In this document: positions 46,638 through 55,678 of the stretch, one piece after another | Numbering within the stretch: position 1 is the stretch's first letter | How the letters are laid out: the number at the start of each line of letters is the position of its first letter | Origin: Xiphophorus maculatus | Lineage: Eukaryota; Chordata; Actinopteri; Cyprinodontiformes; Poeciliidae | Direction of reading: 5' to 3' | Assembly: GCF_002775205.1 (NCBI RefSeq) | Contig: NC_036454.1 | Coordinates: 2,969,382 to 3,033,381, forward strand | DNA length: 64,000 nucleotides | The notes under the pieces: model-generated | What the model was told of the DNA's origin: nothing | Databases searched by the model: none | What the model saw: the letters and a program-made list of their open reading frames with translations, nothing else | Position numbers and translations under genes: made by a program

Positions 46638-48435
46638 CCCCGCCCACTTGTATCCCTATTAGTCCCGCCCACTTTTACCCCTACTAGCCCCGCCCCCTCC
46701 ACCCGTTAAAGGAATATCCCCACTAAAGCTGAGGATCAGCGTCTGACATCAAACATTTCGGCTACAAACAGTTGATGAGTTTAATTCTGCAGCTTTAAAG
46801 ACAGAAGAAGAAGAATTATGTTCAATAATCCAAAACATTTGGACCCAGAAACATCTTCTCGTTTTCACACCTTCAAATCTGCATAAAGTGACTCAACATT
46901 CCACATGCAGAGGAGAATCAGTCACAGCCCGGCTCCACTGATCCATAAACACCAACGTTTATGACTTTTTAATATTTTCAGGATGATTATGTTAAATCAT
47001 ATCAGGCTGAAGGAAATAAACGAATCTGATGCAGATTAGATTTATAATCAGCAGCTTTTGGACAAGAGTTTTTTTCACCTGCTGCAGGTTAGAAAGTTTG
47101 AAAGTTGAACATCCTGCTGAAAGTTCCAGCCTGGATGAAAACCTGTTTGTTTCAGGGAGAGCAGCTCTTCCAGCAGCCTGTTTATGTTTTAGTTTGTGGG
47201 TTTTTGTCATTTTTGGTTTTATATTTTGTGTTTGAGATGTTTGTTGTGTTGAGGATAAAAACACAATTAGTTTGAGCCAGAACCCTCTGCAGTGACGAAG
47301 CTGTGATGAAGCAGTGAAACCCAGAATGTGTCGGATATTCCTTTAACTTTCCCTCCTGTGATTCATTGGCTTGTTTTTGGTTTTTGGTTTTTTGGTGTTG
47401 AAAAGTTTACAGCGATCAGTTGCACAGAAAACATTTTTCCTTTCATGTCATATCAACTGTTTACATTTGCTACTGTTTTATTTTGACCTGGCTGTTAATA
47501 ATAATCTTTTTAAATAAAAATATTTTTGTCAAATGTTGATTGATTTTTTTATTATTATTATTTTTACAATAAGCTTTTCAGCAGGAAAACCAGTTCTGAT
47601 AATTTAACTCTGTGGTCACATGACAGCAGTGTTTCAGGAGGAAGTGATGTCATAATCTACCTTCACTCTACAGCGGACGGTTCGGTTCTGACCCGAATCT
47701 CCTGGGTTTTTATCAGAGATGAAACCAGTGAAGGAGACGATCCCATCCAGGGCTAAAGAACATTAGATGTTCAGTTTGGACCAGGAACCTCCGACTGCAG
47801 GAGGAAGTGAATGAAAATGTCTAATGTTTGTTGTTTACTTTGAAAACATTTAGCAGTTTAGTAAAATTTCAGCTGAATAAAGTTCAACATCTGTGTTGAA
47901 TTTTTGCTCATCAACTGTTAAGTAAATCTTCAAGTAAGGTTTATATTCATGCTCTTATTTTGAAGTGGCAGTCTGTTCATGCTGCAGCAAGGTACATTTA
48001 TTCTGTACCCAGAATGCATTGCTTATAGTTGTTTGCAATATCAAACAGCTATAAAACTGAAACTTAATTTAACGCTTTAGCATTAGCTTCTACTAAATAG
48101 CATGTTGGTGTAGCGCTTTAGCGTTAGCAGAACTAATGTTTATGATTAGTGCGTCAGGGTTAGCACAGCTAGCTTTTTAGTTAGCGGTGATCACCCCTAA
48201 AGGTATCAAAGAATGAAAGTAAAAGGATCTAATAGATGTTAGGAAAGTCGTTATACCTTTAAGTTTTCCGTCAAACTGGTTCTGATTCTGAAGTCCATTT
48301 AGTCCAGCAGATGTTTCTGTGACCAGATGTTGTTGCCTGTCTGCAGGCGGCCTGTACATCGACAGTGCCTACTACCAGCCGCAGCCCATCGCCACGCCCA
48401 TCATCATCCACCTGGGCCCTCAGGATCTGTTCTGA
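23637..48435 (+). CDS. strbp: Spermatid perinuclear RNA-binding protein (DZF + two dsRBDs), long 3' isoform
   Basis: Exons: 23517-23639 (ATG at 23637), 26538-26755, 26885-27050, 29065-29206, 30961-31079, 31863-31958, 32036-32147, 33209-33306, 34524-34617, 34719-34787, 39430-39638, 42925-43074, 43609-43743, 44834-44974, 45054-45177, 46414-46464, 48347-48435. Phases join throughout, giving 671 residues; mammalian STRBP is about 672. The protein starts [15 protein letters not shown], like STRBP. Residues about 5-360 form the DZF domain, a catalytically inactive nucleotidyltransferase-like fold that dimerises in the ILF2/ILF3 family. KRLRDD...TKRMK near 352-372 is a basic, NLS-like patch. dsRBD1 spans about 385-450 and dsRBD2 about 506-572 ([19 protein letters not shown], then [16 protein letters not shown]), followed by KKKR. 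The family binds double-stranded RNA and microtubules. STRBP is favoured over ILF3 by [18 protein letters not shown] and LHDPCER-type motifs and by the adjacent gpr21. The intron after exon 14 uses a GC donor. The last exon adds [15 protein letters not shown]...GPQDLF. Confidence 0.93.
23640..26537 (+). other. strbp: strbp intron 2
   Basis: The donor GTGAGA directly follows the initiator ATG, and the acceptor is CACCCTCAG. It contains a partial copy (about 24078-24335) of the piggyBac-like MITE family and, at about 25215-25480, a block that looks like another old repeat. No coding exon was seen. Confidence 0.55.
24078..24335 (+). mobile_element. Partial copy of the TTAA-flanked MITE family
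   Basis: The block shares long stretches with the full copy at 36149-36638, such as CTGTCTCTTTAAGAAACTCC, GAAGCTCCGCCTTCAGGAAG and GGCTAGTCTGAAGGAG. Neither terminal inverted repeat is preserved here. Confidence 0.65.
27051..29064 (+). other. strbp: strbp intron 4
   Basis: This runs from GTACAG to GTGTTACAG. It contains an inverted partial MITE copy just after the donor, and repeat-like DNA at about 28400-28640 and 28724-29020, the latter ending GTGCACCCCTAG as in hAT-type relics. No exon was seen. Confidence 0.5.
27101..27372 (-). mobile_element. Inverted partial copy of the TTAA-flanked MITE family
   Basis: It begins with TTAAAGGGGCGGCGTCAT, matching the inverted right end of the 36149-36638 element. 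It continues with the reverse complement of that family: CATGGCAACCGTTCAGCTGTG, GGACCAAACTCCGCCT, CTCCTTCAGACTAGCCAGC. It stops about half way through. Confidence 0.65.
29207..30960 (+). other. strbp: strbp intron 5
   Basis: This runs from GTACTC to TTTTTCCAG. It has no recognised exon or bounded transposon. A self-complementary cluster of TAGTAG/ACTAGT words lies at about 30648-30712. Confidence 0.5.
31080..31862 (+). other. strbp: strbp intron 6
   Basis: This runs from GTGAGC to GTCCCTCAG. Its most notable content is the pair of perfect hairpins at 31507-31610, described separately. No coding content was seen. Confidence 0.5.
31507..31610. repeat. Two adjacent perfect inverted repeats (hairpins)
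   Basis: The first hairpin pairs CTCTACTTC (31507-31515) with GAAGTAGAG (31522-31530) across a 6-base loop. The second pairs 18 bases (31570-31587, AAGACCCTCCTTCTGACT) perfectly with 31593-31610 across the 5-base loop CCTAC. Such a perfect long stem in an intron suggests a recent small mobile element or an expressed hairpin. The family is not recognised. Confidence 0.85.
32148..33208 (+). other. strbp: strbp intron 8
   Basis: This runs from GTCAGA to TCGTGCCAG. It is AT-rich, with a short TG run just before the acceptor. Nothing else was recognised. Confidence 0.5.
33307..34523 (+). other. strbp: strbp intron 9
   Basis: This runs from GTGAGT to TTTCAG. Its last 115 bases are a TG microsatellite that runs into the acceptor. 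No exon was seen. Confidence 0.55.
34406..34518. repeat. (TG)n microsatellite abutting the exon 10 acceptor
   Basis: About 56 TG units, with a few TGCG and TGGG variants, end directly in TTTCAG, the splice acceptor of strbp exon 10 (34524). The usual pyrimidine tract is therefore replaced by alternating T and G. Confidence 0.95.
35600..35670. repeat. Imperfect (TG)n microsatellite
   Basis: TG units are interrupted by GGG and CGTGCACGTGCG, within strbp intron 11. Confidence 0.85.
36149..36638 (+). mobile_element. piggyBac-like MITE, full copy with TTAA flanks
   Basis: The element begins AGGGCCAGTGTC and ends GACACTGCCCCT, inverted termini with one mismatch. Both sides are bordered by TTAA (36145-36148 and 36639-36642), the piggyBac target sequence. 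It is 490 bp with no coding sequence. Three further related copies are in the window. Assignment to piggyBac rests on the TTAA flank and the AGGG start. Confidence 0.7.
37400..37516. repeat. 39-bp minisatellite, three units
   Basis: The units at 37400-37438, 37439-37477 and 37478-37516 each begin TAGCCCCGCC and contain TAACTTAGCTTTAGCCC. Degenerate partial units flank them. The unit length is a multiple of three, which creates a repetitive but meaningless open frame on the minus strand. Confidence 0.9.
39639..42924 (+). other. strbp: strbp intron 12
   Basis: This runs from GTACGG to CCGTTCAG. Most of it is the 2.3-kb element at about 39878-42220. Flanking pieces at 39721-39780 and 42590-42840 match parts of one repeat that is found undivided at 47949-48190. 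Confidence 0.6.
39878..42220. mobile_element. Large non-autonomous element with inverted termini and internal tandem copies
   Basis: The left terminus (GGCCCTCGCAGCAAGCG...CCGGCCTATTG, from about 39879) matches the inverted right terminus (GGCCCGAGCAGCAAAGCG...AGGCCTATTG, from about 42219), roughly 33 bases with several differences. Next to the left end, a 46-bp unit starting CCACCGCAGA repeats at 39931, 39977 and 40023. The body contains a roughly 787-bp segment repeated in tandem: for example TCAAAGGGCTAAGATAGCGA at 40701 and 41488, and CTTATGATCAGACTGACC about 787 bases apart. A more diverged third block starts near 40280. No transposase frame is present, and the superfamily is not recognised. 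Confidence 0.7.
43080..43106. repeat. (CA)n microsatellite next to the exon 13 donor
   Basis: A CA run begins six bases after the exon 13/intron 13 boundary (GAG|GTGGGA). It lies inside the intron, within reach of CA-binding splicing regulators such as hnRNP L. Confidence 0.95.
43744..44833 (+). other. strbp: strbp intron 14 (GC-AG)
   Basis: Exon 14 ends ATAGAG at 43743 and the intron begins GCATGA. The acceptor CCCCCTGCAG is canonical. The exon junction IIE|VEVDKQ matches the family exactly (ME|VEVDGQ in mammals), which fixes the boundary. No GT donor exists nearby. Read-through would add one residue (A) and then TGA. Confidence 0.8.
43749..43829. repeat. (CA)n microsatellite next to the exon 14 GC donor
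   Basis: About 40 CA units, with TCA, CCC and GC interruptions, begin six bases after the exon 14 boundary, where the donor is GC instead of GT. Confidence 0.95.
45178..46413 (+). other. strbp: strbp intron 16
   Basis: This runs from GTGGGT to TCCTCTGCAG. No exon, bounded transposon or RNA gene was recognised. An X-box-like word (GGTTGCCATGGCGA) lies at about 45372. Confidence 0.45.
46638..48346 (+). other. strbp: strbp proximal 3' UTR and intron before the distal last exon
   Basis: For the short 3' form, 46638 to about 47540 is 3' UTR ending near AATAAA at 47513. For the long form the whole stretch is intron, with acceptor GTCTGCAG at 48346. At 47949-48190 lies a repeat containing TTAGCATTAGC words, related to the pieces in intron 12. 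Confidence 0.6.
47513..47518 (+). terminator. strbp: Polyadenylation signal, strbp proximal 3' end
   Basis: AATAAA lies 876 bases after the proximal stop codon, followed by T-rich DNA and a GTTGATTG stretch suited to a downstream element. Confidence 0.5.
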
Positions 48436-48860
48436 CCTCCGGCTCCAGACAGGAACCAGAATCCAGACCCGAAGCCCGGTTTGAACTCCGGACCTCTCAA
48501 ACTGTCGGTTTCCTCCTTGGCCAGTAGCAGCACTGAAAGCAATATGGAGGACGATGGCGGCGCTTCGGGCAGCACAGGTCCAGTTCTGGTTCCTGAGGAA
48601 AACAAAGCAATACTCTGGCTGCCTTCAGGGGCCTCAGGGGCCCAAAACGTCTCGGAGCGAAACTCAAGCAGCCCAGAAACTCTGTGGAAATATTTACTGT
48701 TTCAGTATAAACTCAGCAGCAGCTGAACATATTTATTAACATATTTATGAATGTAAATACAGCCATGACTGTAACTTTGTATTCAAAACACATATTTGCA
48801 TATCGCTGTATCAGATGATGATGGTATTTAATCCTGTATTAAACATTCCTGTATCTCAGC
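48436..48860 (+). other. strbp: strbp distal 3' UTR
   Basis: This non-coding DNA follows the TGA at 48433-48435 and runs to a poly(A) signal variant ATTAAA at 48838-48843. The open frames inside have no homology. Confidence 0.5.
48838..48843 (+). terminator. strbp: Polyadenylation signal variant, strbp distal 3' end
   Basis: ATTAAA, the commonest variant of AATAAA, lies about 400 bases after the distal stop codon. Confidence 0.45.
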
Positions 48861-48960
48861 GGTTACTTTGGTCCTGAGCTGGAGAATTTAAAAACTACAT
48901 TTTCAATCATTTTATTGTTTTGTTTGGATCCGTCTGAGAACAAACAGCAGGATTTTTTTT

Positions 48961-49447
48961 AGGGGCAGTTATTGTGTGTTTCTATTTTAGCGCACAACTA
49001 AGTAACTGTTACTTAATTCAGTTGTTTTAAAAATGCTATATATGTAAAATATGACTTATGATTTAATGTCTAGAAATTGGGCCTCTGTCTCTTTAAAAAC
49101 TCCTGCTCTTTCTGAAGCTCCGCCTTCAGGACATTATCACAACATGGCTCCTAAATTAACTTTAACATTTTTACCAGCATTTTACTGAGCAGCAGCTCCT
49201 ATAATGAGCTCAGCAGTTTTACTACTGGCTAGTCTGAAGGAGTGAAGGTTGCTCTGTGAGACAGAAGCTCTGAGGAGGAGCTGCGCCTCGAAGGCGGAGC
49301 TAGGTCCACCCAGGTGTTTTGCACAGCTGAATGGTTGCCATGGAGATTAAAGGATTTCTGCATGAAAGACTCAACGCTACGCTCCAGGTTTGTTCTTTGT
49401 GAATAAAGTTATGATGTAAAAAGTTGCTTTTACAGAACATCTCCTCT
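48961..49447 (+). mobile_element. Fourth copy of the TTAA-flanked MITE family
   Basis: It begins AGGGGCAGTTATTGTG, shares CTCCTGCTCTTTCTGAAGCT, TCAGGACATTATCACAACAT and GGCTAGTCTGAAGGAGTG with the 36149-36638 copy, and ends just before TTAA at 49448. The left side is T-rich, without TTAA. It lies just downstream of the strbp distal 3' end. Confidence 0.7.
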
Positions 49448-51311
49448 TTAAATCTTGATGTTTGGACATTTTCCACCAGAAGCTGAACATCCCACTGATG
49501 TTACAGAATCATGTTGTCCAGTGAAATCAACTCTTTGGTTGGATCAGATTAAACAGGCAGTTTGAGCCTGAAGCCTTTTGGTTCTGTTGAGCAGCAGCTC
49601 TGAGGGCCAGCAGAGACTTTCTGCAGAGTGTGTGCACACACTCCTCCATTCTGCTGTTCACACCTCAGGGGGAAACCTTGACCCCGCCTGACCTCTGCTG
49701 ACCTCAGAGCGGAGCTCCGCGTCATTCCTGACACCGAGCTGACAGCTGCGCCTCGGCCCGCTGCTCGTTTCAGACGGAGCCTCCAGATCCTCTCGGTATT
49801 TTTAGCGGCGGGACGCGGAGCCAGAAGGTGTTGGATTACGCGACGTGGGCGCATGGCGGCAGTTTGTCACGCTGCGTGAGCGGTCAGGTTCACCGTGGGT
49901 TTAATCACCTTGTTAGTCCCAAGCAAACCGTTCTGACAGCAGATCGGGACAAAGAGAAGTCCAGGAGCAGGACGAGGAACGAACCGGCCTCTAAACACTT
50001 TCACTGAATTATTATTAGATTTATTGTGTTTATAGATATGCACTTATATAACAAATACGCATTAAAATATCCTGAAATGTTAGGAAAAGTGTTGAAGCTA
50101 CTGGAGGTTTCATGGATTGGAGAGTTTCTGTCAGTTTCTCTAAAACAAAAACATTTAGACATTAAGACTCCAAGGCCATTCACTGATTTACTAAGCGATT
50201 AATCGTTAACTGAAACGTCCAAAACAGCCATTTGCTGAAAGAACAACAAACTCACTAATTAAGACAAAACTGTACAAAAAATATATCTGTTTTATCTTTT
50301 CAGATGAAATGAAAACTTTTGCCTGTTTTTACCCAAAACTTCTCAGTTTTAGCTTCACCTGGTTTAAGAAAAAAAAAATCTCAGCTCTTTCTTTAGCTGT
50401 AGATGATTAAATCTGCACAAAGTGGCTTTTTTATTTATCCAATTAACCAATTGTAAGACCTGAATCTATGAAATCAGAAGATTAATAAATAAAATAAATG
50501 TTTTCTATGTTTAACCTAAAACAACAAAGTTATAGAAACAATTGTGAAAAATAAAAAACCTTCATTACACATATTGAAAATATAGCATAAAGTCAGCAGC
50601 ACTTTATTTTTTTATAAGACTCAAATCTTTTTAGTCCGCAAATGTGACAGCAGCTCCCTCTGCTGGTCAACTTTAACATCAAACTTTGTTTTGAACGGAA
50701 AGGAAAAAAGATTTTAAATGGCAAAGATTTCACAATAAGATACCATCTATTTCACGGTAAATCCGTGTTATTTAATTCCATTATGTAGAAATTGGAGAGG
50801 AAATACGATAAACAAGAGTTTTAAAAAGTTATAATCTGGACAAAATAATATTATAGAGATGTTAGAAAATGAAATATGAAGGCGAGAGAGAAGGAGGCAT
50901 GAACAGATGAGGACAAATAAGCGATAAAAAATATTTTTCAGCTTTTTGTTGACAAAAGAAAACTATTTGGGACAATTCAGCAGGTTTCCACTTTAGCCAC
51001 TAGATGGCAGCAAACCTGTGAGTTTGACCTGAGATCAGCGGAAGTTTCTCTTCTTTCTTCCAGAACCTGAACTTTAGTTTATTATTTTAAAACAACAAAT
51101 TCAGGCTTCACACATTTCACTTCATGTGTTTTATGAGTTTCACTTTCTGTAACGAGGGAGAGAAATATTGGACTTTTTCTGATTCAGAACTGTGAAGGTT
51201 CTGAATGCAGGGATGTGGCCGGTCAGAACCTCGATCCGTTCATTATCCTGACAGCTGCAGCTGCTGCTGCCAAGGATCCACAACAATCTCATCTGTCCAG
51301 GTCCACTGAGG

Positions 51312-51512
51312 CAGGGGAGCCCAAAGTGGGTCCTGGAGGCCCGGCATCCTGCATGTTTTATTCTCTCCCTGGTTTTACCAACAACCTTTTCAGCAGGTCA
51401 ATGTTCTTCTTAGGCCTCTAACGAGCCTTCATTTGATCCAGGCGTGTTAAACCAGAGAGAGACTAAAACATGCAGGATGCCGGGCCTCCAGGACCCACTT
51501 TGGGCTCCTCTG
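51312..51512. mobile_element. hAT-type MITE with long inverted arms and 8-bp target duplication
   Basis: The termini CAGGGGAGCCCAAAGTGGG and, inverted, CAGAGGAGCCCAAAGTGGG continue as near-perfect arms of about 48 bases. Identical 8-bp duplications CACTGAGG flank it (51304-51311 and 51513-51520). It is 201 bp long and non-coding. The well-kept arms suggest fairly recent movement. Confidence 0.93.
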
Positions 51513-51824
51513 CACTGAGGGAAAGTCGGTTCGTCAGCAGAGAAAAACTCTCATTATGATCTGTGAAGAAACCCTTAAAGCTCCGGATGTTGAGCTGGTT
51601 CTGGTTCTGGTTCTGGTTCCGTGACGATACAGCTGCTCATTAGAACTGGATTTAATTAGGTTCTCCATCGTTCCTGGAGGCTGAGTTTGTTCCTGTCATG
51701 AAGTTTTCACTCAGCAGGTAAAAACTGTGGATCCACCTCTGGAAAAACTCTCAATTCTCACATTTCACTTCTAGGAATACTTTGTGATTTGATGTTTTTT
51801 CCTTTCATCGTTCCTACATGAGCT

Positions 51825-51889
51825 CATTCATTCATTCATTCATTCATTCATTCATTCATTCATTCATTCATTCATTCATTCATTCATTC
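51825..51889. repeat. (ATTC)n tetranucleotide microsatellite
   Basis: About 16 perfect ATTC units. Confidence 0.95.
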
Positions 51890-54238
51890 TGCTGTCATCA
51901 CAGGACAGATTAATGCAGTTTAACCCAGAATCCTCGGTTGTTCCTGGAAAGCCGCCATGTTTGATGAGAATCAGGCGTCTGATTGGAGAAGCACAACCTT
52001 CAGACTCACGTTGGGCGACGGTTTCCCTTCAAACTGCGACTCAGACAATATTTAGATGCTTTAATGTCTCCGAGACTCAAACACGTTCAGTTTCCCTAAA
52101 ACAGTTTGTTGAACGTTAACTCGGTTCAGATAAAGCCTAAGCCTCAGTGTCTCCTGCAGCGGCGCCGGATAAAGTCCGGCTCCAGTCGGACCAACATCCG
52201 TCTGGTTTCTCTGTTTCTGTTGGACCGATTCACTGCAGACATCCCAACACGTTTTAGAAAGCCGTAACATCCATCACCAGCTTTTATCTTCATGCCAGCA
52301 GATATTTGGCGCCTCCAACACCGAAATGTGATAAAAACACAAAGTTTTAAGCTAAAAATAATAATAATAATAAATCTCCCCTCCCCCCCGTCTCCCTCCT
52401 GCTGCTCTCGGTTCTGGCCCAAATTTGGTGCCGTCGACCTCTGAAAAGGCATTTCCTCCTGACTGACAGCATCTTGATTTTCCCACAGGAAAATAAAAAC
52501 ATAAACTCTGACATAACATGTTTTTAGACGAAGGGATCAGGGCTCCCTGGGACCCTCTGGTGCTGAACCGACTGAACCGACTGAACCGACTCTGCCTGAT
52601 GGGGAAACGAAAAATGAAAACATGAAATGACAAAGTGAAAACACAGATCAGTCAACAACTGACCGGACAGTTTGACGAGTGGCATCACCGAAACCACAAC
52701 ACAATAAATATGCTGATGTTTCATTTAAAGGAACTCAGTGTTTCTGCTGTTTTGCAGTTTTCTGGAAGTTTGTTCCAGATTTGTGGTGCATAGAAGCTGA
52801 AAGCTGCTTTTTTTGTGCTTGGTTCTGGTTCTGGAGGCAGAGCAGAACCAGAACCAGCAGATCATTCATCCATTCAGTGATTTATAAACTACCAGCAGTA
52901 GTTTAAGGTTTGTTCTCTCAGTGAAGGCCTGTAGAACTGGGTGATGTTTTCTATCTTCCTGGTTTTAGTCAGAACTCCAGCAGCAGCGTTCTGGATCACC
53001 TGCAGCTGCAGGATTGATTTTTCTAAATGTGTGGATGAGTTTCTCTTCAGTCCTTTAATCCTGGAAATGTTCTTCCGGTGACAGAAGGCCGACTCTGTGG
53101 CCAATCGGACCGGAAACGCTCCAAAAGCAGGAAGTGAACTACAGCGCAGAGCGTTTTCAGTTGAAAGAAAAAGAACAAAAACAAATCCAGAACATGACTT
53201 CTTCATTTGCTCAACTGGATGAATTTAGTGTTTTTGGGTTCTGCCTGAAGCCACAGAAACAAACCGAGCGTCGGTTTCCCTCATCACTTCCTTCGCTGGA
53301 GTTTCCTCTGATGAACAGATTCCTTTCATTCCTCAGCAGCATCATGTGAGGCGGCGGAAACGATCGCCTGGCAATGAAACTACAGTCATGTGACCCGAAG
53401 AAAACACTGTAAACACAGAGAGAATCAACACTGTAAAAACATTTGGTTTGACTTGAATCAGTAAAGTTTCATACGGTTAACTATTAATGAGCCATGTGTG
53501 TTTTTAATTAATTCATAAAAGGTCAACAAAACAAATTTAAGGAAAAACACTAAAAGCATCTTTAAAGCTGAATGTAATAATCCAGTCTGATGTGTTTCCA
53601 ACGGGTTTTTTCCAACATAAAAAATTAAAACGGCTTTAAGGTTTTTATTTTTTTTATTACCTAAAATGAATCCAGAAACATCAACAAACAGAACAATCAA
53701 GTTTTAATCACACACAATATTTACAGTAAACTTCTGTTTGGTTCTCCTCATGCTGAGAACCAAACAGCTCAGAGATTGAAGCCCTTTGTCTGGATTATTA
53801 ATCTGCTATAAACTGTGGATTATTGCACAAACTCCAAAAGATGGCAGGATTGTAAAAACTGTACATTTTATCTGTGTTGCTACAGCAAATGAAAATGTAT
53901 CAGATACATTTAAATAATTCATTTTCACAGCAGAAGAAGGAAGATTAACGGATTCTGTCCGTTTTCTGAATATGTAGATAAATAATCTGAATAAATATTC
54001 GGCAATAAAGCAATAAAAAGAAGTTTAAATATTAAATTAATTTGTATTTTTGACAAATAGTCATACAGAAAATTCTGAGTGCAACTTTTGAAAAGTTATT
54101 GTTTGTGTTTTTGACAGTGAACAGAAATATTTCTGACTGGAAAAAATACTAAATAAATTAAACTGAATCAACAGACAGAGAAAAACAGTCATAAGAACAG
54201 AATCAATTCATTTAGGTTCAGACAAAAACCAGGAAATA

Positions 54239-54350
54239 ACACAAAACAGAGCAAAACAGATCAGAACAGAACAGATCAGATCAGATCAGAACAGAACGGA
54301 TCACATCAGAACCGATCAGATCAGATCAAAACAGAACCGATCAGAACCGA
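54239..54350. repeat. Low-order repeat of CAGATCAGAA words
   Basis: Alternating CAGATCAGAACAGAA-type pentamer and decamer words repeat about ten times with small changes. Confidence 0.85.
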
Positions 54351-55518
54351 TCAGTCCGACACGTCAACTGTGAGATAAACTCAGAGTTTTCATTAAACCC
54401 AGAATAAAAACCATTAATAAAATTAAATAAAACATTTAAAATGTTGCAGCGTTACTGATGAAGCTGCAACACTTTAAAAAACCTGCTGAGTTTTAATGAA
54501 ACATAGAAACTAAACAATTTTAACTATTTTCTCTTTTTTCATATCTGCTTGTTTTTACTTCTGAATCAGCCGGAAATAAATGAACTGCAGACAAGAAAAA
54601 ACTGATTTCTGTGGTTCTGAAGCTTTTTACACAATAATCTACAACCTGCAACATTTTTTTTTAAAGTTTCTGAATATTTACCTTTAAATCATTATATGGA
54701 AGACCCAGAGGAACAAAACTACATTTTGCTGTTTCTCTTACAAAAGAAATAATTAAATCATGCTCTTAATTTTTTTTAAATTGCACATCTATAAAATTTT
54801 CTATAAAATGTGATTTTAAAATGATTTCAGATTTTTCTAAACACTTCATGAGTTTCTGAAACGGGTTTTGTTTCCTTCGATCGACTGCAGAGTCAAATTC
54901 AATAACTGAAGTGAAATCTGTTTTCAACAAGTTTCCAATTAACTCAATCAATGAATCCAATTAACTTTAATGTTTCTGCAGCAATAAATCATGAAACGCG
55001 TCATTTCAGTTCACTTCCAACAAGGAGACGTCCTGTTACAACGGCTGCTGAAAAAACAACAAATAAATGTGATTAGTTGTTCCTTCCTGCTGCTTGAGCT
55101 CATCAAGAAAATACTGAAGCATCATTTTTCAGGAGACATTTTCCTTCATTTAAATCGTTTTTAATTTTAGTTTATTCATCAAAACTAAAAATAGTTTGAG
55201 TTTTTTCTGCTTTTCGGCATTTTTCTCATAAATGAGACGCAGTTCATGCAAACCGAAGGTTTTTACAGAGACTTTGTTGAAGGAAGACCTCAGAGAGGAA
55301 AGTTAAAGTTTAAACATTTAAAGCTCTTTAAATGCAATAAAACTGGAAGATTTTTATGGAAAATTCACAAAAACAAACAGAAGTTTCTTTAAATCAACTC
55401 TTCCTGTTAATAAAATAACACAAAATGTGTCTCAGATTAATAAAAATAGATGAAGCTTCAACTTTAAAACAGTTTGTGGTTTAAATTTCTCTCACATAAA
55501 ACCCACAATAAGATGGAA

Positions 55519-55678
55519 AACCTTTAATAAAAACCTTTAATAAAAACCTTTAATTAAAACCTTTAATAAAAACCTTTAATTAAAACCTTTAATAAAAACC
55601 TTTAATTAAAACCTTTAATAAAACCTTTAATTAAAACCTTTAATAAAAACATTTAATAAAAACCTTTAATTAAAACCT
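55519..55678. repeat. Short-unit tandem repeat (CCTTTAATAAAAA)
   Basis: About a dozen units of 12-14 bases, CCTTTAAT followed by AAAA or TAAAA, are arranged head to tail with two alternating variants. Confidence 0.9.

Noticed and set aside
23637-48435. Assignment of the large gene to ilf3 in place of strbp
   Set aside because: DZF and dsRBD layout fits both, but the N-terminal [18 protein letters not shown], the proline/valine-rich end without an RGG tail, the length and the linkage to gpr21 all favour strbp.
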